The notes beneath the pieces are model-generated. The model did no database searches and was not told where the DNA came from. It saw nothing but the letters and a program-made list of their open reading frames with translations. Positions 8,522-17,892 of a stretch of DNA of 64,000 nucleotides are shown in pieces. This stretch comes from Thermoproteota archaeon (GTDB taxonomy: Archaea > Korarchaeota > Korarchaeia > Korarchaeales > Korarchaeaceae), in the NCBI GenBank assembly GCA_026986575.1, contig JALSOH010000011.1, positions 1-64,000 of the forward strand, written 5' to 3'. Made by a program: the position numbers and the translations under genes. Every line of letters starts with the position of its first letter. Position 1 is the first letter of the stretch.

Positions 8522-9595
8522 TTAAGGGGGAACTAAGCATAAGTTCCCATCCCTATACACCGCCACCCTGTCCTCAACCCAGCCTCCCAAGAGCCCCCTG
8601 ACGGTGATCAGTCCATTTCCAGCAATACCGGTCATCCCTCCCTGAATTGAGAAGGCGAGTCTGCTCGCGTCGGGACTCCACTGCAGGTTGTAGGGTCTCC
8701 CGTCCAGCCGGAAGATCTGCCCGTCCATGTAGATCGACCAGCTGCCGTTGACCTGAATGGCGGCACCGACTCCCCTCTCACAATTCAGCTCGACCACGCT
8801 CCCATTCACCAGCTTCTTCAAGGATCCGTCGTAGACGTAGAGGCCCCCCGCCCCTCCTAGGTACAGCTTTCCCTTCCTCCAGCAGCCCACAGATGCCGCA
8901 GAGGGTATCTCGCTCTCCCTGCCTTGAGCGTCCATAACCACAACCTTATCACCCAAGGAGATCGCCGCTGCCTCCGCAACGTCGAGCACCCTGCCCTCCA
9001 TGGTCCTCTTCAGGACGGGACCGCCCATCCCGATTAGCTCGATCCACGATGAGCTGCCGTTTCCCAGAGCTACGAGCACGAACCTGCCGAGCCAATCCAT
9101 GTAGGTGGCATAGCCCCCCAGCTCGACCTTCCAAGGGAGCTGAAGCGTGGCCACCTCTCCCTTAGGCGTTATGATCCTGGTTACGACCGCTAGCCTTCCG
9201 TCGTCGCTCCATTTGATGAACTGGACCTCTCCATTGAATTTCATCTTATCCAGGACCGAGCCATCCTCCCCCACAACCACTAAAGCCCCGGAATCCGTGC
9301 CTATCGCGACCCTATCCTTCCACCACGAGGAATAGGTGGCCTTGCCGGGGAGTTCCATCTTCCAAGCTATCGAGCCGTCCGGTCGAAGGGCGTACGTGTC
9401 AACTCCAGGGGAATCCGTGTTCACAACCAAGAGGGAGCCTGTAGCAAAGAGTACGGGCTTCCCCTTTAGCTTGAGACACTTCTCCGTCTTGACGGGATTG
9501 GGTATCGGCCCTATTTCCGGTCCGAGCCTAGAGATGACCGCGTAGGCAACCAAGATCAGCAGCACGAAGATCAGGAGCTTGGTCCTCGTAGACAT
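8522..9595 (-). CDS. Membrane-anchored beta-propeller-like protein
   Basis: 357 aa from the ATG at 9595. A longer frame to 9733 exists, but its first 46 residues lie inside the upstream gene. Residues 5-21 are a signal anchor. The rest is short beta-strand repeats (for example LRPDGSIAWKMELPG, GEDGSVLDKMKF, WSDDGRLAVV, WSPDASRLAFS), as in PQQ/WD-type propellers. It should sit outside the membrane as a binding or scaffold domain. The ATG shares one base with the upstream TGA, so the two genes form an operon. Confidence 0.65.
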   Translation of the reverse strand: MSTRTKLLIFVLLILVAYAVISRLGPEIGPIPNPVKTEKCLKLKGKPVLFATGSLLVVNTDSPGVDTYALRPDGSIAWKMELPGKATYSSWWKDRVAIGTDSGALVVVGEDGSVLDKMKFNGEVQFIKWSDDGRLAVVTRIITPKGEVATLQLPWKVELGGYATYMDWLGRFVLVALGNGSSSWIELIGMGGPVLKRTMEGRVLDVAEAAAISLGDKVVVMDAQGRESEIPSAASVGCWRKGKLYLGGAGGLYVYDGSLKKLVNGSVVELNCERGVGAAIQVNGSWSIYMDGQIFRLDGRPYNLQWSPDASRLAFSIQGGMTGIAGNGLITVRGLLGGWVEDRVAVYRDGNLCLVPP

Positions 9596-10110
9596 CACAG
9601 CGCACCCTTGGGAGGTCTCGGTCCCCTTCCCCTCCTGCCCCTGAAGGGCCTGGCTGAGTATATCTTGGTGAGGACCGCCTGATAAACGTGAGGCGCCTCC
9701 CACTCGTACATCAGGCAGTTGCCGTGCTTCCACACCCAGTACTCGGCATCCAGATAGTAGGATCCAGTGGGGAGGAATGGAAGGTCGCTGTACTTCCTGA
9801 AGGGCTCTCCCTCCGAGTCAAGGGACGTGCTCAAACCGCAACCCTCGTCCGGGCACGCACAGCCGCAGACCACCACGAGCCCGGGCACCCAGCTCCCGTA
9901 CCTCCAGCATTCTCTGGGAAGCTCGATCGGGAGCCTCACCCATCCCTCTATATGTATGTCGCAGTTCTCTTCGTCGCTTAACCACTTCCTGCAGCCGCTA
10001 TCCTCCTCGAAGTCGTTGCACAGGTGGGCGAAGTACCTCACCCTTTCCCCGTACCAGAAGACCCTCCCCCTCCCGCTGAGCCTGAAGTTATCGCAGTCCA
10101 TCACAAGCAT
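9595..10110 (-). CDS. Cys-rich protein of unknown function
   Basis: 171 aa without a signal peptide. Several Cys cluster in VVCGCACPDEGCG near the middle, and others are spread through the first half, suggesting metal binding or disulfides. Many Trp/Tyr residues (YYLDAEYWVWKHGNC). The C-terminus is basic (RPFRGRRGRGPRP). The start may be ATG 10110, or ATG 10101, which is better spaced from the GAGGAGGG purine run. Co-transcribed with the downstream beta-propeller gene. Family not recognised. Confidence 0.55.
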   Translation of the reverse strand: MLVMDCDNFRLSGRGRVFWYGERVRYFAHLCNDFEEDSGCRKWLSDEENCDIHIEGWVRLPIELPRECWRYGSWVPGLVVVCGCACPDEGCGLSTSLDSEGEPFRKYSDLPFLPTGSYYLDAEYWVWKHGNCLMYEWEAPHVYQAVLTKIYSARPFRGRRGRGPRPPKGAL

Positions 10111-10441
10111 ACCCTCCTCTCAGATTTAAGTTGTCTGTAGGCTTTTGGATGGTTAAGTTCTAAGTTTAACAATAGCCGTGGAGGAAAAGGTCCAGCGTGG
10201 TGGATGAAATACAGCAGCCCCTTCCATTATGGTAAGACTCTCAAGTGAATAGTGTCAGGAAAGCAGAGAAATAAGGAGCGAAGAGAGAGTGAAGTGAGTC
10301 ACACCAGTTTTATCACTCCAGCCTATTAGAACGACGATTTCTATGATGCGAAATCACTCCATATGCTAGCGTTATTATGATAGACGTCAAAGCTGGCACT
10401 AAAACACTCCTGAACAGGAGATCTGACCAATCCATTTGTTT
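10111..10441. other. Gene-free stretch
   Basis: Only the leader of the Cys-rich gene is evident, with a CTTAAAT TATA-like box near 10127-10133 for the minus strand. Nothing else is supported. Confidence 0.35.
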
Positions 10442-10903
10442 TCACGCCTCAAATTTTGTATCAACTATATATCCTCCTTGGATCCTCTTAACGAATCCCT
10501 TAACCGAGTACTCCCATCCCTCCTGCTCACGGACGCATGCATTGAATCTAACTAACCCCTCCTCCGGAGGATAAAGCACACCCAATAACACTTCTTGGTC
10601 GTTCTCTCCCCCCACCGTTGTATTTTCTGGCGGCTCCACAACTCCTCCAGAAGAGGAGAAACAGTAAGAATAGGGCCCAGTTGGGAAGTACCTCAGTTCC
10701 ACTCTCTAAAGATCAACAACGATTAGAGCTTTTTCAGTCACTGCGAATTCCTCCCCTCCAGAAAGTGCCACGACACGGATTATGGGGTAAGGCTGGGGGA
10801 GTCCTCTTACTGAGTGTATGGGCACAATCGCTAATACAAAAACAACGGCGAATATTCCCTTAGAGTTCCAGTTAACCTCATGTCTCAAGTGTCTCATATA
10901 CAA
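10442..10903 (-). pseudogene. Secreted protein with an in-frame TAG stop
   Basis: Two open segments in the same frame are separated only by TAG at 10708-10706. The first carries a signal peptide (GIFAVVFVLAIVPIHSVRG) and ends EKALIVVDL. The second begins RVELRYFPTGPYSY and continues as a beta-rich domain. They read as one protein of about 153 codons. CAG to TAG is the simplest lesion. Alternatively the second segment is re-initiated at the GTG at 10702. Family unknown. Confidence 0.5.
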
Positions 10904-11187
10904 GTTGTCTTTCTATCTTGCTTTTTTATCGTTTTTCCTAGTCCATTACCCATATCATCATACCTAGAAAGATCAAAGATCAGTGTCATTAAGAGTAAAT
11001 CCTTCCCCTTAGCCCCTCCCTTCCAGATATTCAAAGTAGCTGTTGCCAGCGTAATTGCAGAGACCAGAAGGTTCCAGCCCTCGGTATAACCCAGGGAACA
11101 TTTGAGTATCTCCATTCTCGCATGGAAGCTCTTGGCTCCTATCAGGTGACTAGCCTCAACACAAGTCTCTCCCACATAGTCGTTCAT
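10894..11187 (-). CDS. Small hypothetical protein upstream of the secreted protein
   Basis: 97 aa from ATG at 11187. One moderately hydrophobic stretch (GWNLLVSAITLATATLNIW) could be a membrane helix. The 3' end overlaps the next start by 10 bases on the same strand, which supports a real gene. No family recognised, and codon quality is unconvincing. Confidence 0.35.
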   Translation of the reverse strand: MNDYVGETCVEASHLIGAKSFHARMEILKCSLGYTEGWNLLVSAITLATATLNIWKGGAKGKDLLLMTLIFDLSRYDDMGNGLGKTIKKQDRKTTCI

Positions 11188-11562
11188 GTTAAGATCAGGA
11201 GCCAGATGGGGTCGACACCGGAAAGCAATTACGACCTCCTTCTGCTATAAGAAGACCCTGAAGAGCTGAAGAGACTTCCAAAGGAGTTCAGGAAGGCTCA
11301 CTTGCCCGTGGATGTCCACCCTTTCACGCTAGAAGCTGCTCTGGATGCCATGCACTCGTCCATCGTAATCTTGGACGCCTTGGAGGAGGATGTGGTACTC
11401 AAGGAGAGCATTTCCTTGCCCCCTCTCAAGGAGTTTATCATCGCGGTCTCGCTACCTGAGGGATGGGAAGCTAGGTCTTCGGGTTCAAAAATTCATCCAG
11501 AGGTCATAAGTATTATGGGCCTACTCTGCCTTGGGAGAGCTCGATTCCGCTCAAGTCCTTGA
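11185..11562 (+). pseudogene. Decayed MNT-type nucleotidyltransferase
   Basis: One frame reads a degenerate Gly-Ser region followed by SNYDLLLL, a TAA stop (11248-11250), then EDPEELKRLPKEFRKAHLPV, DVHPFTLEAALDA and ILDALEEDVVL. This is the layout of archaeal MNT domain proteins (metal Asp pair, third acid in PVDVH, C-terminal helix). The in-frame stop and the eroded glycine loop make it inactive. No HEPN partner is next to it. Confidence 0.5.
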
Positions 11563-11716
11563 GAGGGACAAGTGAAGATCTAAGCGGGCTTAAGTACTGA
11601 GGATAGTTCCTGATTAACTAGGTGATTCTCATGGACCCGAAGCGGACTGGGTCAGGAGGCGATAGGGATCCGAATCACCAAAAGTTTATCAATGGTGAAT
11701 TCCAGTAAGTGGTAAA

Positions 11717-11953
11717 ATGGAAGAGATGGTAATAATAAAGAAGGTAGACAGGCAGGGAAGAGTGGTCCTCCCCAAGGAGTGGAGGGAGAGGCTAAAATCA
11801 GGCAGGGTCCTCGTTATCATGAGGGGTGATACAATAATTCTGAGGCCGTATCGGGTCGATCTAACGAAGTTCTTTGACAGGATAGAAGTGGAACTCAAGG
11901 CCGATCTCTCCGATTGGAAATCGGTGAGGAGGGAACTTCTTGAGGCTGATTGA
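11717..11953 (+). CDS. vapB: AbrB/SpoVT-type antitoxin
   Basis: 78 aa. VDRQGRVVLPKEWRERL is the swapped-hairpin AbrB DNA-binding signature (K-x-D-x-x-G-R-V-x-L-P), followed by a strand ending TIILRPY and an acidic tail. It overlaps the toxin gene start by 14 bases. Confidence 0.88.
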   Translation: MEEMVIIKKVDRQGRVVLPKEWRERLKSGRVLVIMRGDTIILRPYRVDLTKFFDRIEVELKADLSDWKSVRRELLEAD

Positions 11954-12359
11954 CGCCAATGTCTTCATCTATGCCTTCCTCAGACCTAAGAGGAAGATCA
12001 AGCCTCATGAAAGAGAGCTCAAGGAGAAGGCTAAGGGCATCATAGAGAGGGTTAACGGAGGGGAGGAGGTGGCGATCACCGTGGTACAACTGTCCGAGGT
12101 TGCCAACATACTTGAATCCTACCTCCCCTTAGATGAGGCGAGGGAGGTGGAGGAGTTCCTCGTGACCGTGCCAAACGTTAGGATAATCGAAGTAACCAAG
12201 TCAGACTGCCTCAAGGCCATAGAGCTGTCCAGAGAGGCGGGAATAGGGTTCAGCGATGCGATAGCCTGCGCTGTGATGAGGAGGCTGGGAATACATGAGA
12301 TCTACTCCTTCGACGGGGATTTCGATAGGGTAGGGGGGATCATCAGGGTTACCGATTGA
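11940..12359 (+). CDS. vapC: PIN-domain toxin of an AbrB/PIN pair
   Basis: 139 aa from a TTG. The acids are visible in LIDANVFIYAF, VVQLSEVANIL, GFSDAIACAVM and YSFDGDFDRV, typical of PIN toxins with AbrB-type antitoxins. Intact; pairs with the AbrB gene upstream. Confidence 0.88.
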   Translation: MRLIDANVFIYAFLRPKRKIKPHERELKEKAKGIIERVNGGEEVAITVVQLSEVANILESYLPLDEAREVEEFLVTVPNVRIIEVTKSDCLKAIELSREAGIGFSDAIACAVMRRLGIHEIYSFDGDFDRVGGIIRVTD

Positions 12360-12678
12360 TCCCAGAGGTGCATCCACAGCCAGTGTCTCCCCTCACTTCT
12401 CTTTCGCTTACCTCATTGCCTCCATACGATGTACCCTCCTGTTTTAGAACGTACGTGGACACAGGAAGCGTAGACAACGAATTCGTTGACGTTATAGTGG
12501 GTGGCTCGGGAATTCTGACGAGAAATTGATGTTCTTTCATAAACCGTTTAAATCTTAAATTCCTCATGGAAATTTAGCTGTTGGTGAAAAGAAAAATCGA
12601 AGGATCCGAGAATGCTTTATAGAGGCTTGTGGTGGTTCTCGATGTGTAGAACTTAAAGGAGTAGTACTTATCATAGTA

Positions 12679-12913
12679 GTGATGATAGTGAAGGTTACTA
12701 GGAAGAGGCAGATCACGATCCTCAAGGAGGTGAGCGACGAACTGGGGATAGAGGAAGGAGATCTCCTCTCGGTGAGAGTGGAGGAGAGGAAAATAATCTT
12801 GGAGAAGACTGGTGGCTTGGATGAGCTGGATGGAACGCTCAATCCTGGGAGGGGGATCAGTAAGCTGGCTGACCGAGGAACTGGATAGGGAGAGGAAGGA
12901 GGGTGGCAGGTAG
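12679..12913 (+). CDS. AbrB-type antitoxin (frameshifted)
   Basis: MIVKVTRKRQITILKEVSDE is an AbrB hairpin and the middle reads LDELDGTLNPGR, usual for this family. The frame then runs to a premature end at 12888. Removing one G from the run at 12851-12855 restores a tail of WLTEELDRERKEGGR ending at TAG 12911-12913, overlapping the toxin start. Confidence 0.65.
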
Positions 12914-13318
12914 CTTCTACGACACCAACGTGCTCGCAGCGTACCTCTCCAGAGGGAGAAGGACAGGTTCGAGGTAGCTAGAGAGGTACTGGGCCTTAAA
13001 GGTGCCAAGGAGATCTCCGTGATCACGATCCACGAGCTCTATCACCTCTCCCTCAATTACGGAGTCGGAGGAAGGTTCATCCATGTTAAGAGGGACTTGG
13101 ACTCGCTCTTCAGGGTCATCCCTCTCGACCAAAATACCTGCCTGAAGGCCTCGGAGTTGAGGAAAATGGATCTTCCCGAGGCAGATGCCCTGATACTCGC
13201 TACAGCCGTGGTCAGGAGGTTCAGTGAGTTTTACACGTTCGACGGGGATTTCGAAGGGTTTGATGGGAGGAAGATAGGCGGAACCCTTGTGAGGTACCTG
13301 ACCCGGGCCGGGACGTAG
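12903..13318 (+). CDS. PIN-domain toxin (frameshifted)
   Basis: A GTG at 12903 gives SFYDTNVLAAYLS, the PIN start with the first Asp. The frame must then shift near 12950 (one extra C in TCC) to continue as REKDRFEVAREVLGLKGAK, then ITIHELYHLSL (second acid), PEADALILATA (third) and YTFDGDFEGF. The pair would be intact apart from one indel in each gene. Confidence 0.65.
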
Positions 13319-13600
13319 GTCGAGTTCCCGTAATCTCCCTTTGGGATTCGGCGAGGGGTTGTGGCGTAGGTGACCCGAACCGGGCGGATTTGCGCGGATT
13401 GAAGGTAACTACGTATTCGTGGAGCTCTAGGGGCGTGGAATGGTGATAAGAGGGATTCGGCATCAGGGAATTGAGGGTTCGGACGATTTGGACCGATGGA
13501 GATCTAGAAAAATCGGAGATTCTAGCGGTAGTTAGGGGGATCTGGATCAGGAGCTCACCATTGGGTCCAAGCTTAAGTATTAAGGGGGGAAATAAGATGG
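13319..13600. other. Gene-free stretch upstream of the CPBP protease
   Basis: No coding pattern. A CTTAAGTATT element at 13572-13581 is a likely TATA box for the downstream gene. Confidence 0.4.
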
Positions 13601-13623
13601 TGAAAGCCCGGAGGTGCCTCGGC

Positions 13624-14502
13624 ATGAACTCAGGGCACGAGGTTCGGGAGGATGAGCGGGTCGGCGGTAAGGTCCCGGCTATCTTGGAAACGGCAATCCT
13701 TGAGGCTGCCTTCTTCCTCATAGCTTGGTACCTCTCAGCCCTCAATCTGGGTCACCTGCTGCCCAAGGTTGCGATGATAGTCCTGGCCCTTCTGGGCGTG
13801 GCTATTCACGGTTCACCCAAAAGCTACGGGTTCTCCGTGAGGAACCCTTGGAAGGAGCTGAAGTGGAGCCTCTACGTGCTGCTGATCATGCTCGGACTAG
13901 GGGGAGCCGTCGCCTACCTCTGCCTAGCCCTCGGATTGGGAGCTCCGGGGAGGGTCAGCCTCTCAAAGGTGGTGACCGATGCCCTCCATTACCTAGTGAT
14001 GGTGGGGTTCGCCGAGGAGCTGTTCTTCAGGGGTTATGTTCAGTCGAGGCTCAACGAAGTGTTCACGAGGGAGTATGAAAGCTTGCTAGGATTCAGGTGT
14101 ACCAGACTCAGGCTGAGTCTGAGAGGCTTCCTGAGGCTGTATGAAAGCTTGCTAGGATTCAGGTGTACGTGGCATCAGGGAACCCTGATAACTGCCATCC
14201 TCTACTTCGGCCTGCCCCATGTACTGACGGGCATCAACCCCCTCACTGGGAAATACGGAGTGAGCGCCCAGACCCTCATGATAGCAGCTTCCGCGTGCTT
14301 CCTAGGGCTGATCTTCGGGGTAATGCGGGAGAAAACGGGGAACATCATCCTGCCCACTATCACCCACTTCAGCATCATCTACTCCACGTTCTCCCTCTTT
14401 CCCTCCATAGCTGGCGGCTTCGCCTCCATCATCGCACCAGTGGTTGCTCTATTCGTCTTCTTCCTGAAGCCCTTCCAGGACTTCCTAAACGATGAGTTTT
14501 GA
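13624..14502 (+). CDS. CPBP-family intramembrane metalloprotease with a duplicated insert
   Basis: 292 aa from ATG 13624, which has GGAGGTG seven bases upstream and a TATA-like box near 13572; ATG 13597 is an alternative. About seven membrane helices. Motif 1 is EELFFRGYVQSRL, motif 2 the FGLPHVLTG helix, and motif 3 the NIILPTITHF helix, as in Rce1/CPBP (Abi) proteases. An extra block containing YESLLGFRCT twice lies between motifs 1 and 2, produced by a 66-bp in-frame duplication or insertion. The substrate is unknown. Confidence 0.82.
   Translation: MNSGHEVREDERVGGKVPAILETAILEAAFFLIAWYLSALNLGHLLPKVAMIVLALLGVAIHGSPKSYGFSVRNPWKELKWSLYVLLIMLGLGGAVAYLCLALGLGAPGRVSLSKVVTDALHYLVMVGFAEELFFRGYVQSRLNEVFTREYESLLGFRCTRLRLSLRGFLRLYESLLGFRCTWHQGTLITAILYFGLPHVLTGINPLTGKYGVSAQTLMIAASACFLGLIFGVMREKTGNIILPTITHFSIIYSTFSLFPSIAGGFASIIAPVVALFVFFLKPFQDFLNDEF
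14074..14168 (+). repeat. 29-bp direct repeat flanking a palindrome inside the CPBP gene
   Basis: The same 29 bases occur at 14074-14102 and 14140-14168. The 37 bases between them include CAGACTCAG-G-CTGAGTCTG, a perfect 19-base palindrome. The unit is 66 bp, a multiple of three, so the frame is kept and 22 residues are added. Confidence 0.85.
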
Positions 14503-14797
14503 CCCGGCACAAGGAATGGCCAATTCCATGTTCTCCGCATATCACCGAACGCCCTAATCTTCCACCAGATTTTGAATCGCGCTCAGATGCCCCGCTAGTG
14601 AACGAGGGTAGGGTTAACAGTTACTTTCCCGACGAACGAATGCTCAAACGTAAGCTTTGAAGGTGCTCCGCGACTAGGAATTGAATCTCGCCGAATTTCA
14701 AGCTGTGGCTGGACCTTCCTACGAGCGCGCTACTAGGTTCGTACATCAGGCACTAAGTGGCTTAAGGATGGGAGGTCGCCTGTGATCTGGATGCATC
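14503..14797. other. Gene-free stretch
   Basis: Intergenic region before the next AbrB/PIN pair; nothing recognised. Confidence 0.35.
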
Positions 14798-15109
14798 ATG
14801 CCCACCCCTGTTATAAGGCTCAAGGTGGATCTGGAGGGGAGATTAGTCCTCCCGGGTGATCTCAGGGAAGAATACGGGATCAAAAAGGGCGACTATGTTT
14901 CCGTGAGACTCGAAAGTAATGTAATGATGATATGGGGAAACTCTAGTATCGGAGAATTGATGGACTGGATTAGAAAGTACAGGAGGAGAATGAGGGAGAA
15001 GGGATTGCATTTGAGAGAAATAAGGCTCAAAGATTTGGTCGAGGTGGATCTGGAGGATGTGTCTGGAAGGGGAGTGGTTAATTACAGGATGTCCGATCCT
15101 TGGGAATGA
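14798..15109 (+). CDS. AbrB-type antitoxin
   Basis: 103 aa. IRLKVDLEGRLVLPGDLREE followed by YGIKKGDYVSVRLE is an AbrB domain. An unusually long basic tail (KYRRRMREKGLHLREIRLK) follows. Stop is 10 bases before the toxin GTG. Intact. Confidence 0.82.
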   Translation: MPTPVIRLKVDLEGRLVLPGDLREEYGIKKGDYVSVRLESNVMMIWGNSSIGELMDWIRKYRRRMREKGLHLREIRLKDLVEVDLEDVSGRGVVNYRMSDPWE

Positions 15110-15118
15110 GGTGATAGC

Positions 15119-15538
15119 GTGAATATTTTCATTGATTCCAATCTTCTCGTCTATCTCCTAGTTGGACTCTCAGATGAAAGCGAGGAAAAAGCCCTAGATG
15201 ACTTTTGGCTGAGTCTCCTGAGGGATCATAGCCTGTATGTTAACACATTGGTTTGGGAAGAACTGGGCTGCATGGCGTCCCGTTACATCCGGCTGTTATC
15301 TCTGAGCGACCTTCGCAGATTCCGGGAGAGGATGATGCCATTCGTTGAGGAGATTTACATGACTAGCGAGCTTTACTCCGCTGGTCGCTATTATGAGAGG
15401 ACTTACGGGCTGAAGTACTCAGACGCCATACATGCTGCTACAGTAAAACTCCACGAACTGGATGCGATCGCCAGCGATGATACTGATTTCGACAGGACTG
15501 GAATAAGGAGGATATGGTTCCAAGACTCCGAGTACTGA
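15119..15538 (+). CDS. PIN-domain toxin
   Basis: 139 aa from GTG. PIN acids are seen in NIFIDSNLLVYLL, LVWEELGCMA, KYSDAIHAATV and ASDDTDFDRT. Intact partner of the upstream AbrB protein. The closing IRRIWF fits this PIN group. Confidence 0.85.
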   Translation: MNIFIDSNLLVYLLVGLSDESEEKALDDFWLSLLRDHSLYVNTLVWEELGCMASRYIRLLSLSDLRRFRERMMPFVEEIYMTSELYSAGRYYERTYGLKYSDAIHAATVKLHELDAIASDDTDFDRTGIRRIWFQDSEY

Positions 15539-15625
15539 CGGAATTTTTTACGACTCCACTTCTCGGAAGCTGGTCCTCAGGGTTTTTATCGTCTAATGGC
15601 GGCGAGGAACCTCTCCTATACATGT

Positions 15626-15870
15626 TCACGATATCCTCATGTGGTAGTTCAAGCCAACATCCAGCTCCTTAATCCTCTCGATGGCCTCGGGATGGGTCTC
15701 CTGCAGGGCCCTTAGCACAGGCCCCGTGAAGTAGAAGTCCACCCTAACCCCATACTCCTCTTTGAATATCTAGGAGCCTGTTTAAGGTCTCGGCGCACAT
15801 GTCGGGGTCGTAATAATCGTTCACATTCACCGCGAAGTAAAAGTAGTACTGGGGCTCGTCGGGATCCGCT
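15626..15870 (-). pseudogene. Fragment of a polysaccharide-deacetylase-like protein (second copy)
   Basis: Across two frames the minus strand reads QYYFYFAVNVNDYYDPD, LNRLLDI, then FKEEYGVRVDFYFTGPVLRA and ELDVGLNYHMR before a stop. This looks like the N-terminal strand and helix of a deacetylase-type barrel, yet it lies after a segment that looks like the C-terminus of the same kind of protein. It may be the start of a second, truncated domain. Confidence 0.4.
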
Positions 15871-16745
15871 TTGCTCCTACTCCTCCCCTGATCCTCTCGT
15901 ACCTCTGCCTCGCCTTCTCCCACTTCAGGTAAACCTCGGCCATCTCGTCGAAGGTCATCCAAATAACCTTCCCTTGCCTGACAAGGGGATCTACCACATC
16001 GGTGAACCACTTCTCGTAAGCTTGAAGGACCCTCCCGAGCTCCTCGCCCGTTCCCGTCTGGTACAGGTGGGAGCTTGCCCACCAAACGTTGATGTGCTCG
16101 GCATCCATTTCAGCTAGGGCTTTCATGAGGCTCTCCGTAGCTGAATTGAAGCACCTAGGGTTCCTCCTGCAATCCACCTCGAACTCCTGACTGAGGTACC
16201 ACCTTGGGAGGTAGACAATGGAGCCCAATGGATCGTGCCTCAACCACTCATCATTGCGGAGGTCGAGCATGGACACGGGAGGGAGGATCCAAGGATGCAG
16301 CCACTCTGGCGATCGGTGGGTGGTCTTGTAGTAAGGCTTTTCCACTGAGGTCATGCTCGTGAACCCTAGGCACCCCTCGCAAACGCCAAGTAGGTTCACG
16401 TTCTCCAAGTCGAATCCAGCGCCTAGATTCGTCGGTTCCTCCCCTAACGCCTCTGTGACGGACTCCTTTACCTCCCTGTTGTATTGAAGCCTTGCTTCAT
16501 CCGTGTTCAATTCTAGCCCCCTCATGTGATGACCTAGATGGCTCTGCACCCCTATCCCATGGCCTCTGTCCTTCAGCTCCCTCAGGATGTATCTCTTGAA
16601 CTTCACATCTCCTCAGGCGAAGTTCTTCTCCGGCTGTATGGAGAGCTTGGCCCCATGCTCCTCGAACTTCCTGGCTAGCGCGTCTAGGGAATCGGCGTAA
16701 AGGTTGAAGATCCCCTCATCTTGGTCGTAGTAGAGCCTCTTCATC
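15871..16745 (-). pseudogene. Polysaccharide-deacetylase-like domain, interrupted by an in-frame TGA
   Basis: The main open part (16606 down) reads LKDRGHGIGVQSHLGHHM, a deacetylase-type His motif with the NodB-like RGHxIGxHSH look, and ends TFDEMAEVYLKWEK. In the same frame upstream, past a TGA at 16615-16613, sequence continues: YYDQDEGIFNLYADSLDALA and FEEHGAKLSIQPEKNFA. So the gene has a nonsense codon. It joins the hydrolase piece upstream through a frameshift near 16740. The role would be carbohydrate or cell-surface processing. Confidence 0.5.
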
Positions 16746-17566
16746 ACCCCCATCAATCTCTACCTTCACTATCTCCTCTAGGTGGAGTTGGAAGCCCACG
16801 AGGAGGACCTCTCTCCTGCAGTCGAAGGGGCAGGACTCCCAAGACTCAGAAGCGTCGCAAACCCCGTTACCGCACGTCTCGGGGATTTCCACAATGTCCA
16901 AGAGCGAGCTGGGCGCGACTCCTCGGCCACCTCCTGACGTGAAGAAATCTAGAGCTTCCTCAAAGTACTCCTCTAGGGGCATCCTGTGACCTGTGTCGTG
17001 CCAGAAGATCTCCCTCTCCTTAGCTGATGTCGCGGCCTCATAGGCGAATTCACAGGCCTCTGGAGTGAGCAGATCATCGTGCTTCCCGCAGTGGAAGTGC
17101 ACAGCTCCCTCGTACTTAGGCAGAAAGTACAGGGGGTCTATTTGCCTGAGTTCCCCTTCGTCTTGGGGAAGAGACGCCCTTCCCACCTTTCCATGCTCCT
17201 TGACGTAGCTCAGATTGGCCGCCGCTAGGAGTAGCTCGGCCTTATCCACCGAAACCCTTCCTTTTCGAAGGCCTCCATATCTTTAGACCACTTCTCTTTA
17301 CTACCTCCCAGTCCGTGGACGAAGACTATGCACCTCCCGTTCCAGTTGGAGGGCTTGTGGTAGATGTGGGGGATCTTCGATACGGCCTCCGTTATGTCTT
17401 CTCGACTACGGGTCCGCGTTCCGGAAACGGTCCCAGCCAATCTGGATGTAGGACTGGTCACAGCCGAACTGGTACTGATGTGTTTTTGATGGTGGTATTC
17501 GATGAGAATTAGGAAAGCTAGTCCAAAGGCAAAGAGGATCAGAAGGATAAGCGCTAGCCTGCTCAA
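16716..17566 (-). pseudogene. Broken alpha/beta-hydrolase with signal anchor and CGNGVC-type Cys motif
   Basis: The 5' part (17566-17225) has a signal anchor (residues 3-22), a Ser/Thr-rich linker and CIVFVHGLGGSKEKW, the HG loop of an alpha/beta-hydrolase. It stops early. The next frame (17249-16716) carries the C-terminal half: DLLTPEACEFAYE and IFWHDTGHRMPLEEY (Asp/His end of the fold). The roughly 100 residues that should hold the nucleophile elbow are missing. CGNGVCDASESWESCPFDC follows, a common extracellular Cys module. The deacetylase region comes next, so this was probably one large surface enzyme. Confidence 0.55.
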
Positions 17567-17892
17567 TCTCCCACTTCCCCGCCAGCGCTAGGGTTGCAGA
17601 GCTGCCCTCGGATTAATGATCAGACATACATAAATATATTTAGCTCAATAGTTCGCATGCGCGCCTCATCTCCATTCCACGAGAGAAGGTAAGTGTATAC
17701 TTCTGATGATCGCGCGGTAAGCTAATGCGACCTTGGGGGATACTCGAGAGTCGAGCGAACAGGGATCCACCCGCGGCTCCTCCATTTAATGAACTCCAGC
17801 GACGCTGCAGTGCTAGGGTTCCGAAGCATATGGCGGAACTATAGATTGGGATTCTAGGTCAAGGAGTTCACCAATATCCGCTACCCGCCGCT
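17567..17892. other. Gene-free stretch
   Basis: Contains GCGCGC at 17659-17664 and AT-rich CATAAATATATTTAG near 17630-17643, a likely TATA region for the minus-strand hydrolase gene. Confidence 0.35.

Noticed and set aside
10706-10708. TAG considered as pyrrolysine
   Set aside because: No pyl genes in the window and a simple CAG to TAG change explains it.
12349-12540. 63-residue minus-strand ORF ending GDTGCGCTSGINR, considered as a second peptide precursor
   Set aside because: The TATA-like element is only about 10 bp from the ATG, there is no modifying enzyme nearby, and it overlaps the convergent PIN gene.
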